From: an uncultured Pedobacter sp.
GTDB taxonomy: Bacteria > Bacteroidota > Bacteroidia > Sphingobacteriales > Sphingobacteriaceae
Assembly (NCBI GenBank): GCA_946478755.1
Contig: CAMLDJ010000102.1
Span: forward strand, 1-17,340
Direction of reading: 5' to 3'
DNA: 17,340 nt
Under the pieces are notes generated by a model. The model saw only the letters and a program-made list of their open reading frames with translations. It made no database searches and was not told the origin of the DNA. Shown here one piece after another: positions 1 to 6,510 of the stretch. Made by a program: the position numbers and the translations under genes. Every line of letters begins with the position of its first letter. Position 1 is the first letter of the stretch.

Positions 1-2951
1 CGCTGGTTTCTTTGCCTTTTTCTGGGCTGCTGGAGGTGGTGCTTGTGGGCATGGAGCGGCAGCTGGAGACGGTGGAGGTGAGTACGGGCTACCAGAGACT
101 GCCTAAGGAGCGTGCCACAGGTTCGTTTTTACAGTTGTCTGGTAAGGTTTTGAATGAGCAGGTGGGGACTGGGATTATTGCCAGACTGGAGGGGATTACC
201 AGTAGCCTGAGTGTTGACCGCAAAAGTAATGGGGGTGAGGGCTACGGAATTATTATCCGTGGGATCGGGACGCTGCGGGGGCCGAGAAGTCCACTGATCG
301 TGCTGGATAATTTCCCCTATGAGGGGGATATTAATAATATCAATCCAAATGATGTGGAGAGTATTACGGTGCTGCGGGATGCGGCTGCAGCCTCGATCTG
401 GGGCGCCAGGGCAGGTAATGGGGTGATTGTAATCAATACCAAAAAGGCGCGGTTCAATGATAAACTGAAGGTATCCTTTTCTGGGAGTCTGAAGGTAACA
501 GGAAAACCTGATCAGTATTACCAGAGCAAAATATCAGTAGATGATTTTATTGATCTGGAGAACTTTCTTTTTGATAAGGGTTATTATACGAGTTTTGAGG
601 TGGGGACTGCCAGGGCGCCGCTCTCTGAGGTGGTGGAACTACGGATTGCGGCCAGGGACGGGCTGATCAATGCGGGCGATGCGAAATCTAGGATCGATGT
701 ACTGAGGGGCTACGACCTGAGAAGGGATCTGGACAGATATGTGTTCCAAAATGCAACCGCCCAGCAGTACAGTCTGCAGATGGGGGCGGGGTCCGAAAAA
801 AGGAACTGGCTGCTGTCGGCGGGCTTTGACCATAATGTGAGTTCGCTTGCCGCGCCGTTCAGCCGCTATAACTTAAAGGCAGAACAGAATTTCAAGGTAA
901 CCTCTAGGCTTACCTTAACGGGGAACCTGATGCTGACCTATACGAACAGCAAAAACGGAAGGACCGATCCGTCACAGATCAATTCGGCCACAGGGATGCT
1001 TCCGCCCTATACGCGCTTAGCGGATGAGAATGGGAATTCCCTTCCGGTCATTACCGATTACAGGACCGGTTATATCAGCTCGGCAGGAAACGGTAAGTTT
1101 TTGGACTGGAGATATTATCCCTTGGAAGATTATAAGTATACCCGTTCGGTCAATAACGTGAACGATGTACTGGCGTCGTTCAGGGCATCTTATCAGGTGC
1201 TGGACTGGCTTAAAGTGGCTGCAACCTATCAATTTGAGCAGCAGGACGGGAAAATAAAATCGGTAAATACCCCGCAGAGTTATCTGGTGCGGAATCTGGT
1301 GAATGTTTTTTCTTCTATTGATGCAGGCGGTACCTTAAAGCGGAATATTCCTTTGGGAAGCATCGTCGACCAAGACTATTCGCTGCTGCAGGGACATAAC
1401 ATGAGAGGTCAGGCAGATATCGATAAGGTGATGGGCAGGCATGCACTTTCGGGGATCATTGGTGGCGAGATCAGGAGCAATGGTACAGAGACTAACGCTG
1501 GCAGGGTGTATGGACTGAATGAATCTACGTTGACGACTTCTGTTGTAAACTACCTGGATCCGGTGAGAACTTTTGTGACGGGGAATCTGGAGTATATCAC
1601 CAATAGGGATGCTTTCGGGAAAACGTTGAACCGTTATGTTTCCACTTTTGCGAACCTGGCCTATACTTTTGATGACCGTTATACGCTTTCTCTGAGTGGA
1701 AGACGTGATGCTTCCAATCTTTTTGGCCTGAAGACGAATGATAAATGGAACCCGCTGTTTTCTTCAGGATTTTCCTGGGATATCTCAAAAGAGAAGTTCT
1801 GGCGCAGTAGCCTGATTTCTTTTTTGAAACTGCGGACAACTTTCGGCGCAAGTGGAAATACTGATCCCCGGAGCACAGCAGTGACTACGATTTCCTATTC
1901 TGGTTTCAATTCGGTCTTCACACAGAGCCCTTATGCGCTGTTCAGTAATTATGCCAATCCGGAACTGAAATGGGAACGGATATTTATGTTCAATGCTGCG
2001 CTGGATTTCGGGTTTAGAGAAAACAGGGTAAGGGGCAGTCTGGAATATTACCGTAAAAAATCGGTTGACCTGCTTGCTTTGACCCCCATTGACCTCACTG
2101 CGGGGGTTGGTGCCACTATAATCAAGAATTCTGGTGTAATCCAGGGGGACGGTGTAGATCTGGAACTAAGCAGTCGGAACCTAACAGGAAAGTTTAACTG
2201 GTCAACCGACTTCTTTTTAAATTATTACAAGGACAGGGTGCTCAAGAATTACAACAGTACATTTAACGGCAGGGGGAAATTGAACGGCAACGTTTCTTAT
2301 ACCGGACTTGTGGGTTACCCGCTTTTTGGGATGATCTCCTTCAAGTGGGCCGGGCTTGATCCGGCCACAGGCGATCCGCAGGGGATATTGAACGGTGCGG
2401 TCAGCAAAAATTATGATGCGCTGATGGGAAGCTCGCTGAAGTTTGAGGATATGGTCTACCATGGTACTGCGCTTCCGTTATTTTCGGGCGGATTGGGTAA
2501 CAGTTTTTCCTATGCCAGTTTTACCTTAAGCGTGAGGATGAGTTTTAAGCTGGGTTATTACTTTAGGAAACGTGCACTGGACTATGGATCGCTTTTCATC
2601 GGCCGCGAGGGGAACGCTGACTATGCAAAGCGGTGGCAGAAACCAGGGGATGAGCTGATCACCAGTGTTCCCAGTCTGATCTATCCCAATTCCAATGTGC
2701 GGGATGAGTTTTACTGGGGTTCGGAGATCAACGTATTAAAGGAGGACCACATCAGGATGCAGTATGTGAACTTAGGGTATGATTTTAAGCCGACCGACTT
2801 AAAAAAGACAGGGTTTTCCAGACTGCAGTTGTTCGTAGTGGCCAGTAACCTGGGGATTATCTGGCGGGCCAACAAAGAAGGCATCGATCCTGATTATGTG
2901 GGTATACCTGATGCAAGGAGCATTGCATTTGGTTTTAAATCATCTTTATAA
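1..2951 (+). CDS. SusC/RagA-type TonB-linked outer-membrane receptor, 5' partial
   Basis: This is the pore of a SusCD importer: a TonB-dependent outer-membrane beta-barrel that takes up a ligand captured by its SusD partner. The frame is open to the left edge (first full codon at base 3), so the real start, signal peptide and N-terminal carboxypeptidase-regulatory-like (and perhaps STN) domains lie outside the window. A TTG at 12 is only the first possible initiator and is unlikely to be the true start. What remains begins at the TonB-box-like VEVSTGYQ and the LPKERATGSF stretch typical of one SusC subclass. The plug domain follows, with the family motifs IIIRGIGTL, PLIVLDNFPYEG and SITVLRDAAAASIWGARAGNG, and then about 830 residues of barrel ending in FGFKSSL. 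The gene sits 10 bp before a SusD gene, so the two are surely cotranscribed. Its coding strand is strikingly rich in G runs compared with the second SusC gene. The substrate is unknown. Confidence 0.95.
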   Translation, partial: LVSLPFSGLLEVVLVGMERQLETVEVSTGYQRLPKERATGSFLQLSGKVLNEQVGTGIIARLEGITSSLSVDRKSNGGEGYGIIIRGIGTLRGPRSPLIVLDNFPYEGDINNINPNDVESITVLRDAAAASIWGARAGNGVIVINTKKARFNDKLKVSFSGSLKVTGKPDQYYQSKISVDDFIDLENFLFDKGYYTSFEVGTARAPLSEVVELRIAARDGLINAGDAKSRIDVLRGYDLRRDLDRYVFQNATAQQYSLQMGAGSEKRNWLLSAGFDHNVSSLAAPFSRYNLKAEQNFKVTSRLTLTGNLMLTYTNSKNGRTDPSQINSATGMLPPYTRLADENGNSLPVITDYRTGYISSAGNGKFLDWRYYPLEDYKYTRSVNNVNDVLASFRASYQVLDWLKVAATYQFEQQDGKIKSVNTPQSYLVRNLVNVFSSIDAGGTLKRNIPLGSIVDQDYSLLQGHNMRGQADIDKVMGRHALSGIIGGEIRSNGTETNAGRVYGLNESTLTTSVVNYLDPVRTFVTGNLEYITNRDAFGKTLNRYVSTFANLAYTFDDRYTLSLSGRRDASNLFGLKTNDKWNPLFSSGFSWDISKEKFWRSSLISFLKLRTTFGASGNTDPRSTAVTTISYSGFNSVFTQSPYALFSNYANPELKWERIFMFNAALDFGFRENRVRGSLEYYRKKSVDLLALTPIDLTAGVGATIIKNSGVIQGDGVDLELSSRNLTGKFNWSTDFFLNYYKDRVLKNYNSTFNGRGKLNGNVSYTGLVGYPLFGMISFKWAGLDPATGDPQGILNGAVSKNYDALMGSSLKFEDMVYHGTALPLFSGGLGNSFSYASFTLSVRMSFKLGYYFRKRALDYGSLFIGREGNADYAKRWQKPGDELITSVPSLIYPNSNVRDEFYWGSEINVLKEDHIRMQYVNLGYDFKPTDLKKTGFSRLQLFVVASNLGIIWRANKEGIDPDYVGIPDARSIAFGFKSSL

Positions 2952-2961
2952 ATATTAAGAT

Positions 2962-4302
2962 ATGAAAAGGTTAATCTTTTTGGGCATGTTTTTACTGTTG
3001 GTGTTCAGTTCATGCAAGAAATTTCTGGATGCAAAGTCCAACCAGTCACAGGCAATCCCTGAGACGCTTCCCGATCTGCAGGCGCTACTGGATCAGTATC
3101 AGCTTATAAACTATGTTGACGGCAATTCAGCGGAAGTGAGCACCGATGATATATACCTGACTGATGTAGATCTGGCGGCAAGGGCAGAGAATGAGCGGAA
3201 TATGTATACCTGGCAGCGGGCAAATATATTCTTGCAGGAATCGAATGAATGGTTTCATAATTATAGGGCGATCAACCGGACAAACGTAGTGCTCGAATCT
3301 ATCCGCAAAATTGATAGGAATGCAGGTAATGCTTTTGAGTGGGATAATGTATCTGGGCAGGCTTATTACCTCAGGGCAAAAAACCACCTTCGGGGCCTGT
3401 ATGTTTGGGGGAATGCTTATAATGAGCAGTCAGACAGTGATCTGGGGGTGCCGTTGAAACTGAACGCTGATTTTAATGAACCTTCTACCAGGGCGACTGT
3501 TGCGGCTGGCTATGCGCAAGTAATTTCGGACCTGAAAAGGGCTGCTGCAGCATTGCCTATAAAGGCTGTCCATGTCATGCGACCGTCAAAACCAGCAGCA
3601 TTTGCGCTTCTGGCAAGGGCCTATTGGTCGATGCGCAGATATGATCTTTCGTTGTTGTATGCTGATTCATGTCTGCTGTTGAAATCAGATCTGCTGGATT
3701 ATAATTTGCTGAATGCGTCCGCGGCATATCCTATCGGACAGTTTAATGCCGAGGTGCTGCATGATAGTTATTTTACTTCTCCAGTGCTGACCAATGCCAG
3801 AGGAAAGATCAATCCTTCGCTTTATGCACTGTATGATGCTAATGATCTGCGCAGAACGATATTTTTTAATGACAACAAAAATGGTACGTTTGGTTTTAAA
3901 GGGAGCTATGAAGGTAATTCCAACTTCTTCAGCGGGCTTGCGGTGAATGAGATTTTACTGATCAGGAGTGAGTCTCTGGCCAGGGCCGGTAGGCTCTCGG
4001 AGGCACTGTCTGATCTAAACCGTTTGCTTCGTAACCGTTATAAAAAGAATACGTTTGTCGAAAAATCGGGCGCCGATCAGAAGGAGGTACTGGATATGGT
4101 TCTTTTGGAAAGGAGAAAAGAACTGTTGCTCCGGGGCTTGAGATGGGTAGATGTTAAAAGGCTTAACAGGGAAGGTGCAGGGATTTCATTTAGCAGAAGC
4201 GTTAAAGGGACGGTGTATAGTCTGAAAGCCAACAGTTCTGCTTTTGCACTACCGATCCCGGAGCGGGTAATCGAGGTGGCGGGTCTTGAACAGAACCCAT
4301 AA
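2962..4302 (+). CDS. SusD/RagB-type outer-membrane nutrient-binding lipoprotein
   Basis: This is the surface lipoprotein lid of the SusCD importer, binding the ligand above the SusC barrel just upstream. The 446-residue protein starts MKRLIFLGMFLLL and has a lipobox ending FSSC, so Cys18 would be acylated after signal peptidase II cleavage. The N-terminal part (LDAKSNQSQAIPETLPDLQALL, with NRTNVVLESI near residue 110) and the helical, TPR-like middle (QAYYLRAKNHLRGLYVWG; AAFALLARAYWSMRRYDLSL) match the SusD fold. The C-terminal part carries the usual family motifs EILLIRSESLARAGRLSEAL, LERRKELLLRGLRWVDVKRLN and ALPIPERVIE. At 446 aa it is slightly short for the family (about 450-600), but nothing essential appears to be missing. 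It is followed by a strong terminator hairpin, so the operon ends here. The bound ligand cannot be inferred from the window. Confidence 0.95.
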   Translation: MKRLIFLGMFLLLVFSSCKKFLDAKSNQSQAIPETLPDLQALLDQYQLINYVDGNSAEVSTDDIYLTDVDLAARAENERNMYTWQRANIFLQESNEWFHNYRAINRTNVVLESIRKIDRNAGNAFEWDNVSGQAYYLRAKNHLRGLYVWGNAYNEQSDSDLGVPLKLNADFNEPSTRATVAAGYAQVISDLKRAAAALPIKAVHVMRPSKPAAFALLARAYWSMRRYDLSLLYADSCLLLKSDLLDYNLLNASAAYPIGQFNAEVLHDSYFTSPVLTNARGKINPSLYALYDANDLRRTIFFNDNKNGTFGFKGSYEGNSNFFSGLAVNEILLIRSESLARAGRLSEALSDLNRLLRNRYKKNTFVEKSGADQKEVLDMVLLERRKELLLRGLRWVDVKRLNREGAGISFSRSVKGTVYSLKANSSAFALPIPERVIEVAGLEQNP

Positions 4303-4305
4303 ATG

Positions 4306-4334
4306 CAATGGTGCAGATCTTTTCTGCACCATTG
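4306..4334. terminator. 12-bp hairpin, probable bidirectional terminator
   Basis: CAATGGTGCAGA (4306-4317) pairs perfectly with TCTGCACCATTG (4323-4334) around a 5-base loop. It lies 3 bp after the SusD stop and 7 bp beyond the end of the convergent minus-strand gene. T-rich sequence follows on the plus strand (4335-4350). The minus-strand side has only a weak T tract, so it is surer as a plus-strand terminator. Confidence 0.8.
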
Positions 4335-4341
4335 ATTGTTG

Positions 4342-4641
4342 TTATTGTTCCCTGGCAGAGATCAGCTCCTGCGACTCCAACACGGCTTCGTTATCCTTGC
4401 CAGAAAGATAGGTCGAAAGGGACGTTTCAATTCCGATTGTGCATGGCACCTCCGGAGCTCCGCTACATTCAAAGCTAGAGGGTTCAGCTGCCGGTTCCCA
4501 TGAGCTGGTCTCGTGAACAGGGCCGTTGGTTGTTTTGTAATGGTAATAGGTAGTTGTTTTTGCTGTAAATGCACTTTGTGTGGCGATAAGGCCGAACCCC
4601 AATACAAGGGCTGCAAGACCTAAGTTGAATTTTTTTGACAT
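4342..4641 (-). CDS. Small secreted DUF6520-like protein
   Basis: This is a 99-aa protein with a clear N-terminal signal peptide: basic start MSKKFN, hydrophobic core LGLAALVLGFGLIA, likely cleavage near QSAFTA. The mature part is about 70 residues and polar, begins TTTYYHYKTTNG, and holds two cysteines (59 and 67) in ECSGAPEVPC, which could form a disulfide in the periplasm. The layout (short signal, aromatic/threonine stretch, paired Cys with PC-I) fits the Bacteroidetes family DUF6520 as I remember it. No function is known for that family. The gene follows the MauE/DoxX-like gene on the same strand after 130 bp, so the two may share a transcript. A GC-rich hairpin lies just before its start. 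A role as a substrate or partner of the CNC-containing membrane protein is an inference only. Confidence 0.75.
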   Translation of the reverse strand: MSKKFNLGLAALVLGFGLIATQSAFTAKTTTYYHYKTTNGPVHETSSWEPAAEPSSFECSGAPEVPCTIGIETSLSTYLSGKDNEAVLESQELISAREQ

Positions 4642-4659
4642 GTTTTTAGTTTAAATTTT

Positions 4660-4684
4660 CTGCCTGACGGTTGGGCCCAGGCAG
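4660..4684 (-). other. Hairpin in the leader of the DUF6520-like gene
   Basis: CTGCCTG (4660-4666) and CAGGCAG (4678-4684) are perfect complements around an 11-base loop. On the minus strand the structure lies 18 bases before the ATG of the small secreted protein and is followed by A-rich sequence, not T's. It is therefore not a terminator. It may be an mRNA-stabilising or processing structure between two cotranscribed genes. Confidence 0.4.
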
Positions 4685-4771
4685 CTGGCCGGTTTATGTT
4701 TTTTCCTTTTGTTTTTGGCCATCGGACTTTGTGGTTCTTTTCTTTTGGGCTGGCCAGGCCCAGGTTGTCTG

Positions 4772-5212
4772 TTACTCTTTGTCACTTACCTCCCGCTTTG
4801 GTGTGTTATATAGTGCAAGGATTGCTGCGCTTAAAAAGATCAGGTTGAATACCAGATGGGCTTTCCAGCCTAGGGCGCGGATTACCCCGCCACAGTTACA
4901 TGGCACTTTTGGGAAATAGCCCGAGATGATGAGTACGATGTAGATGGTGAAGGCGGTCATGAGCAGGGTTGAAAGGATCATCCCCGTTTTATTGGTTTTT
5001 TGGAACAGCAGTAATCCTGCTGCCAGGATTTCTGCGGCTGGTATAATGTAAATAAGTAGCTCCGATACTATCGGGCTGAAAACTTGGTGTTGCATTTCCA
5101 GTCTGTAGGTTTCAAAGCTGGTAAGCTTGCTGCCTGCGGTGTAGACCCATAGTAAAATGAATACTGCAGAAATAAAGTGTACATTATTGTGATTAGGGCT
5201 GTTGGCATTCAT
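4772..5212 (-). CDS. MauE/DoxX-like redox-associated membrane protein
   Basis: This is a 146-aa inner-membrane protein with four hydrophobic segments at about residues 11-27, 48-70, 77-98 and 118-135, the usual layout and size of the MauE/DoxX-like family. Family-like features are the first helix with VYTAGSKL, the PAAEILAAGLLL segment in helix 2, and PCNCGG (Cys105-Asn-Cys107) followed by GWKAHLVFN before helix 4. Proteins of this family are linked to electron transfer or disulfide chemistry across the membrane: MauE is needed for methylamine dehydrogenase maturation, and relatives accompany thioredoxin-like proteins. The closely spaced cysteines fit such a role here, though the partner is unknown. 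It lies between the Crp/Fnr-type regulator (164 bp upstream) and the DUF6520-like gene on the same strand. Start at ATG 5212; there is no clear ribosome-binding site. Confidence 0.8.
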   Translation of the reverse strand: MNANSPNHNNVHFISAVFILLWVYTAGSKLTSFETYRLEMQHQVFSPIVSELLIYIIPAAEILAAGLLLFQKTNKTGMILSTLLMTAFTIYIVLIISGYFPKVPCNCGGVIRALGWKAHLVFNLIFLSAAILALYNTPKREVSDKE

Positions 5213-5376
5213 TGCTTTATTTTTTATTTGCTTACCCGAAGTTGGAATTTTACATCTTTAGTGGCATCACATATAGATGGGAAAATGAGGTGTTTTCTCT
5301 TGAGCGTATCATATCTATATTGGTTTTTTGGCTCGATATGGCTAAATATTTTATTTCTTTTATCTTTTTTGAGATT

Positions 5377-5958
5377 TTACCTGATCAGGTTTTTTCTCAT
5401 CGCACTTAGTGTCGTGGGATGGATGCCAAGGTAAGAGGCAATGTCCTTTACGGCGGTGATGCTGAAAATATCCGGAAAGGTTTCAAGTAATTTCTCCAGT
5501 CGTTGGTTTGCTTCCAGAAGTTTCAGATTTGTAAGTGCGGTAATGGTAATTGCCCACGCATCAGCGTTGATTGCAGTTGTAAGTTTCACCGCCTCTCGGA
5601 AGAGCTTATGGATGTTGTCAATGTGTTTTTCGGGAATGCTATATAGGACGGTATTTTCCAGAAATTCGATATAAAGTGTTCTGTGAAGGTGCTCTGCAGT
5701 GGCACAAGTATCTGGAATGATATGTCCGGTTTTTAAGAAAATCAAAGTAATTTCCTGTTCGCTTTTTTCATCATACCGATAAATCCTTGCGCTTCCTTTA
5801 GCTAAATAACAGTATCCGCCACGTCCTTCCTTCGAAAGGTCATTTTTTTCTGATCGCTCGAACTGGGTTTCCTGAAGGGTAAATTTGAGATAAGCTTTTA
5901 ACCCCAATGAAAGTTTTTGATAGGACGACAGTCGTCTGATGTATTGTTCTTTTTCCAT
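5377..5958 (-). CDS. Crp/Fnr-family transcriptional regulator
   Basis: This is a 193-aa regulator of the short Bacteroidetes Crp/Fnr type. Residues about 20-115 form a cyclic-nucleotide-binding-like beta roll, shown by YCYLAKGSARIYRYDEKSEQE and the turn FLKTGHIIPDT. It lacks the glycine/arginine phosphate-binding cassette expected for real cAMP binding, so the effector is uncertain. A long helix with NQRLEKLLETFPDIF leads into a compact C-terminal helix-turn-helix (about 166-193, ITAVKDIASYLGIHPTTLSAM). The final MRKNLIR matches the usual ending of this subfamily. It probably controls the MauE-like and DUF6520-like genes transcribed next on the same strand, and perhaps itself: a TGTAAA-N11-TTTACA palindrome lies 15-37 bp upstream of its start. 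It could alternatively act elsewhere, as such regulators often do. Confidence 0.88.
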   Translation of the reverse strand: MEKEQYIRRLSSYQKLSLGLKAYLKFTLQETQFERSEKNDLSKEGRGGYCYLAKGSARIYRYDEKSEQEITLIFLKTGHIIPDTCATAEHLHRTLYIEFLENTVLYSIPEKHIDNIHKLFREAVKLTTAINADAWAITITALTNLKLLEANQRLEKLLETFPDIFSITAVKDIASYLGIHPTTLSAMRKNLIR

Positions 5959-5972
5959 GATTTTTATTTTGA

Positions 5973-5995
5973 TGTAAAGAAATATCGTTTTTACA
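5973..5995. promoter_or_regulatory. Palindrome upstream of the Crp/Fnr gene, possible operator
   Basis: TGTAAA (5973-5978) and TTTACA (5990-5995) form perfect 6-bp half-sites separated by 11 bp. The site is 15-37 bp before the regulator start at 5958, where autoregulation is common. The size and symmetry suit a dimeric Crp/Fnr-type protein, but the sequence differs from the E. coli CRP and FNR consensus sites. Confidence 0.4.
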
Positions 5996-6003
5996 TTTTG
6001 TCA

Positions 6004-6022
6004 GGTTGCTGATGTAGCAACC
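6004..6022. other. Perfect 7-bp hairpin in the intergenic region
   Basis: GGTTGCT (6004-6010) and AGCAACC (6016-6022) pair around a 5-base loop. A further GGCAACCC follows at 6027-6034, directly before TTTTATTTTTTTG. The plus strand therefore has two competing C-rich arms before a T tract. No gene runs into it from the left on this strand, so a terminator role is doubtful. Confidence 0.35.
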
Positions 6023-6075
6023 CCTGGCAACCCTTTTATTTTTTTGTTTTCAGGGAATAAAAGGCTCAGATCTGT

Positions 6076-6083
6076 TATATTTG
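6076..6083 (+). promoter_or_regulatory. Possible -7 promoter box for the structured leader
   Basis: TATATTTG matches the Bacteroidetes -7 consensus TAnnTTTG exactly, and would start transcription around 6088-6092 towards the structured region at 6151 and the small gene at 6280. No well-spaced TTTG -33 box is visible. A second weaker box (CATATTTG, 6107-6114) lies downstream. Confidence 0.35.
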
Positions 6084-6150
6084 GGCTATGAAATAAAAAT
6101 TAATTACATATTTGATATTGTAGCAAACGCTATTTTACTGTTTTAGAAAA

Positions 6151-6279
6151 CCGCAAAACTTCAAAAGACACAGGAAAAAATAGATGGTTGCCTACGCTAC
6201 GCGTGGGTGCCTGTTTATCTTGTGTCTGGGCATTTTGCGGTGCCTCTAAAGCGGATATCGGGTTAACCCACGCTTTTTT
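6151..6279 (+). ncRNA. Structured leader or small RNA ending in a terminator-like T6 tract
   Basis: The 129-bp stretch contains nested complementary arms. CCGCAAAA (6151-6158) pairs with TTTTGCGG (6233-6240), AGACACA (6166-6172) with TGTGTCT (6221-6227), and CCTACGC (6191-6197) with GCGTGGG (6201-6207, one G-T pair, 3-base loop). The GCGTGGGT arm (6201-6208) can instead pair with ACCCACGC (6266-6273), which is followed at once by T6 (6274-6279). GGGTTAACCC (6260-6269) is itself a palindrome. One arm thus has two mutually exclusive partners, one of which makes a terminator, as in attenuators and riboswitches. The T tract touches the ATG at 6280. It could be a leader controlling that gene, or an independent small RNA with its own terminator. 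I do not recognise it as a known RNA family. Confidence 0.5.
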
Positions 6280-6510
6280 ATGGATAGTTTTTCCCAATCA
6301 AATCACTTTCTCCTCAACCTGCCAATTGCAGAACTCTCACTATCCGAGAATTTTAAGCTCAGAAGTAAGCTAATGGGTTTTTTTACGCTTCAAGATATTA
6401 TCGGGACCCCTCAAAAAGAACTACATGAGCTGGATGATTATTCAGAGCACTGGTATTTTGAATTTGTTGATTTTTTACACCGGAAGGATCTGTTACATCT
6501 TCTTAGTTAG
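6280..6510 (+). CDS. Small protein resembling the RNA polymerase alpha C-terminal domain
   Basis: This is a 76-aa protein. From about residue 15 it lines up by eye with the alpha-CTD fold: PIAELSLSENFKLRSKL matches the first helix, MGFFTLQDIIGTPQKELHEL matches the region 'I-TL-DL--T--EL--L', and EFVDFLHRKDLLHLL the last helix. In E. coli alpha the DNA-contacting residues are Arg265, Asn268 and the GKKS loop; here those positions look like Asn, Leu and a SEHW-type loop. The fold may therefore be kept while the usual DNA contacts are lost. The ATG at 6280 directly follows the T6 tract of the structured element. A second ATG at 6373 would remove the first helix. Its stop codon overlaps that of the convergent RteC-family gene. 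Role unknown; a small regulator or adaptor is an inference. Confidence 0.55.
   Translation: MDSFSQSNHFLLNLPIAELSLSENFKLRSKLMGFFTLQDIIGTPQKELHELDDYSEHWYFEFVDFLHRKDLLHLLS

Noticed and set aside
1597..2462. Minus-strand frames inside the first SusC gene
   Set aside because: Shadows of a clearly conserved coding sequence on the other strand; no start signals or domain features.
4671..4919. 82-codon plus-strand frame
   Set aside because: Antisense to the 3' part of the MauE/DoxX-like gene and its downstream spacer; low-complexity aromatic start and no family likeness.
5177..5434. Plus-strand frames between the MauE-like and Crp/Fnr genes
   Set aside because: Leu/Phe-rich translations of T-rich non-coding DNA and of the antisense of the regulator gene; they overlap better-supported minus-strand genes.
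6188..6373. 61-codon frame overlapping the structured element
   Set aside because: It runs through the paired arms and out of phase into the alpha-CTD-like gene; the composition follows the hairpins and no protein family is suggested.
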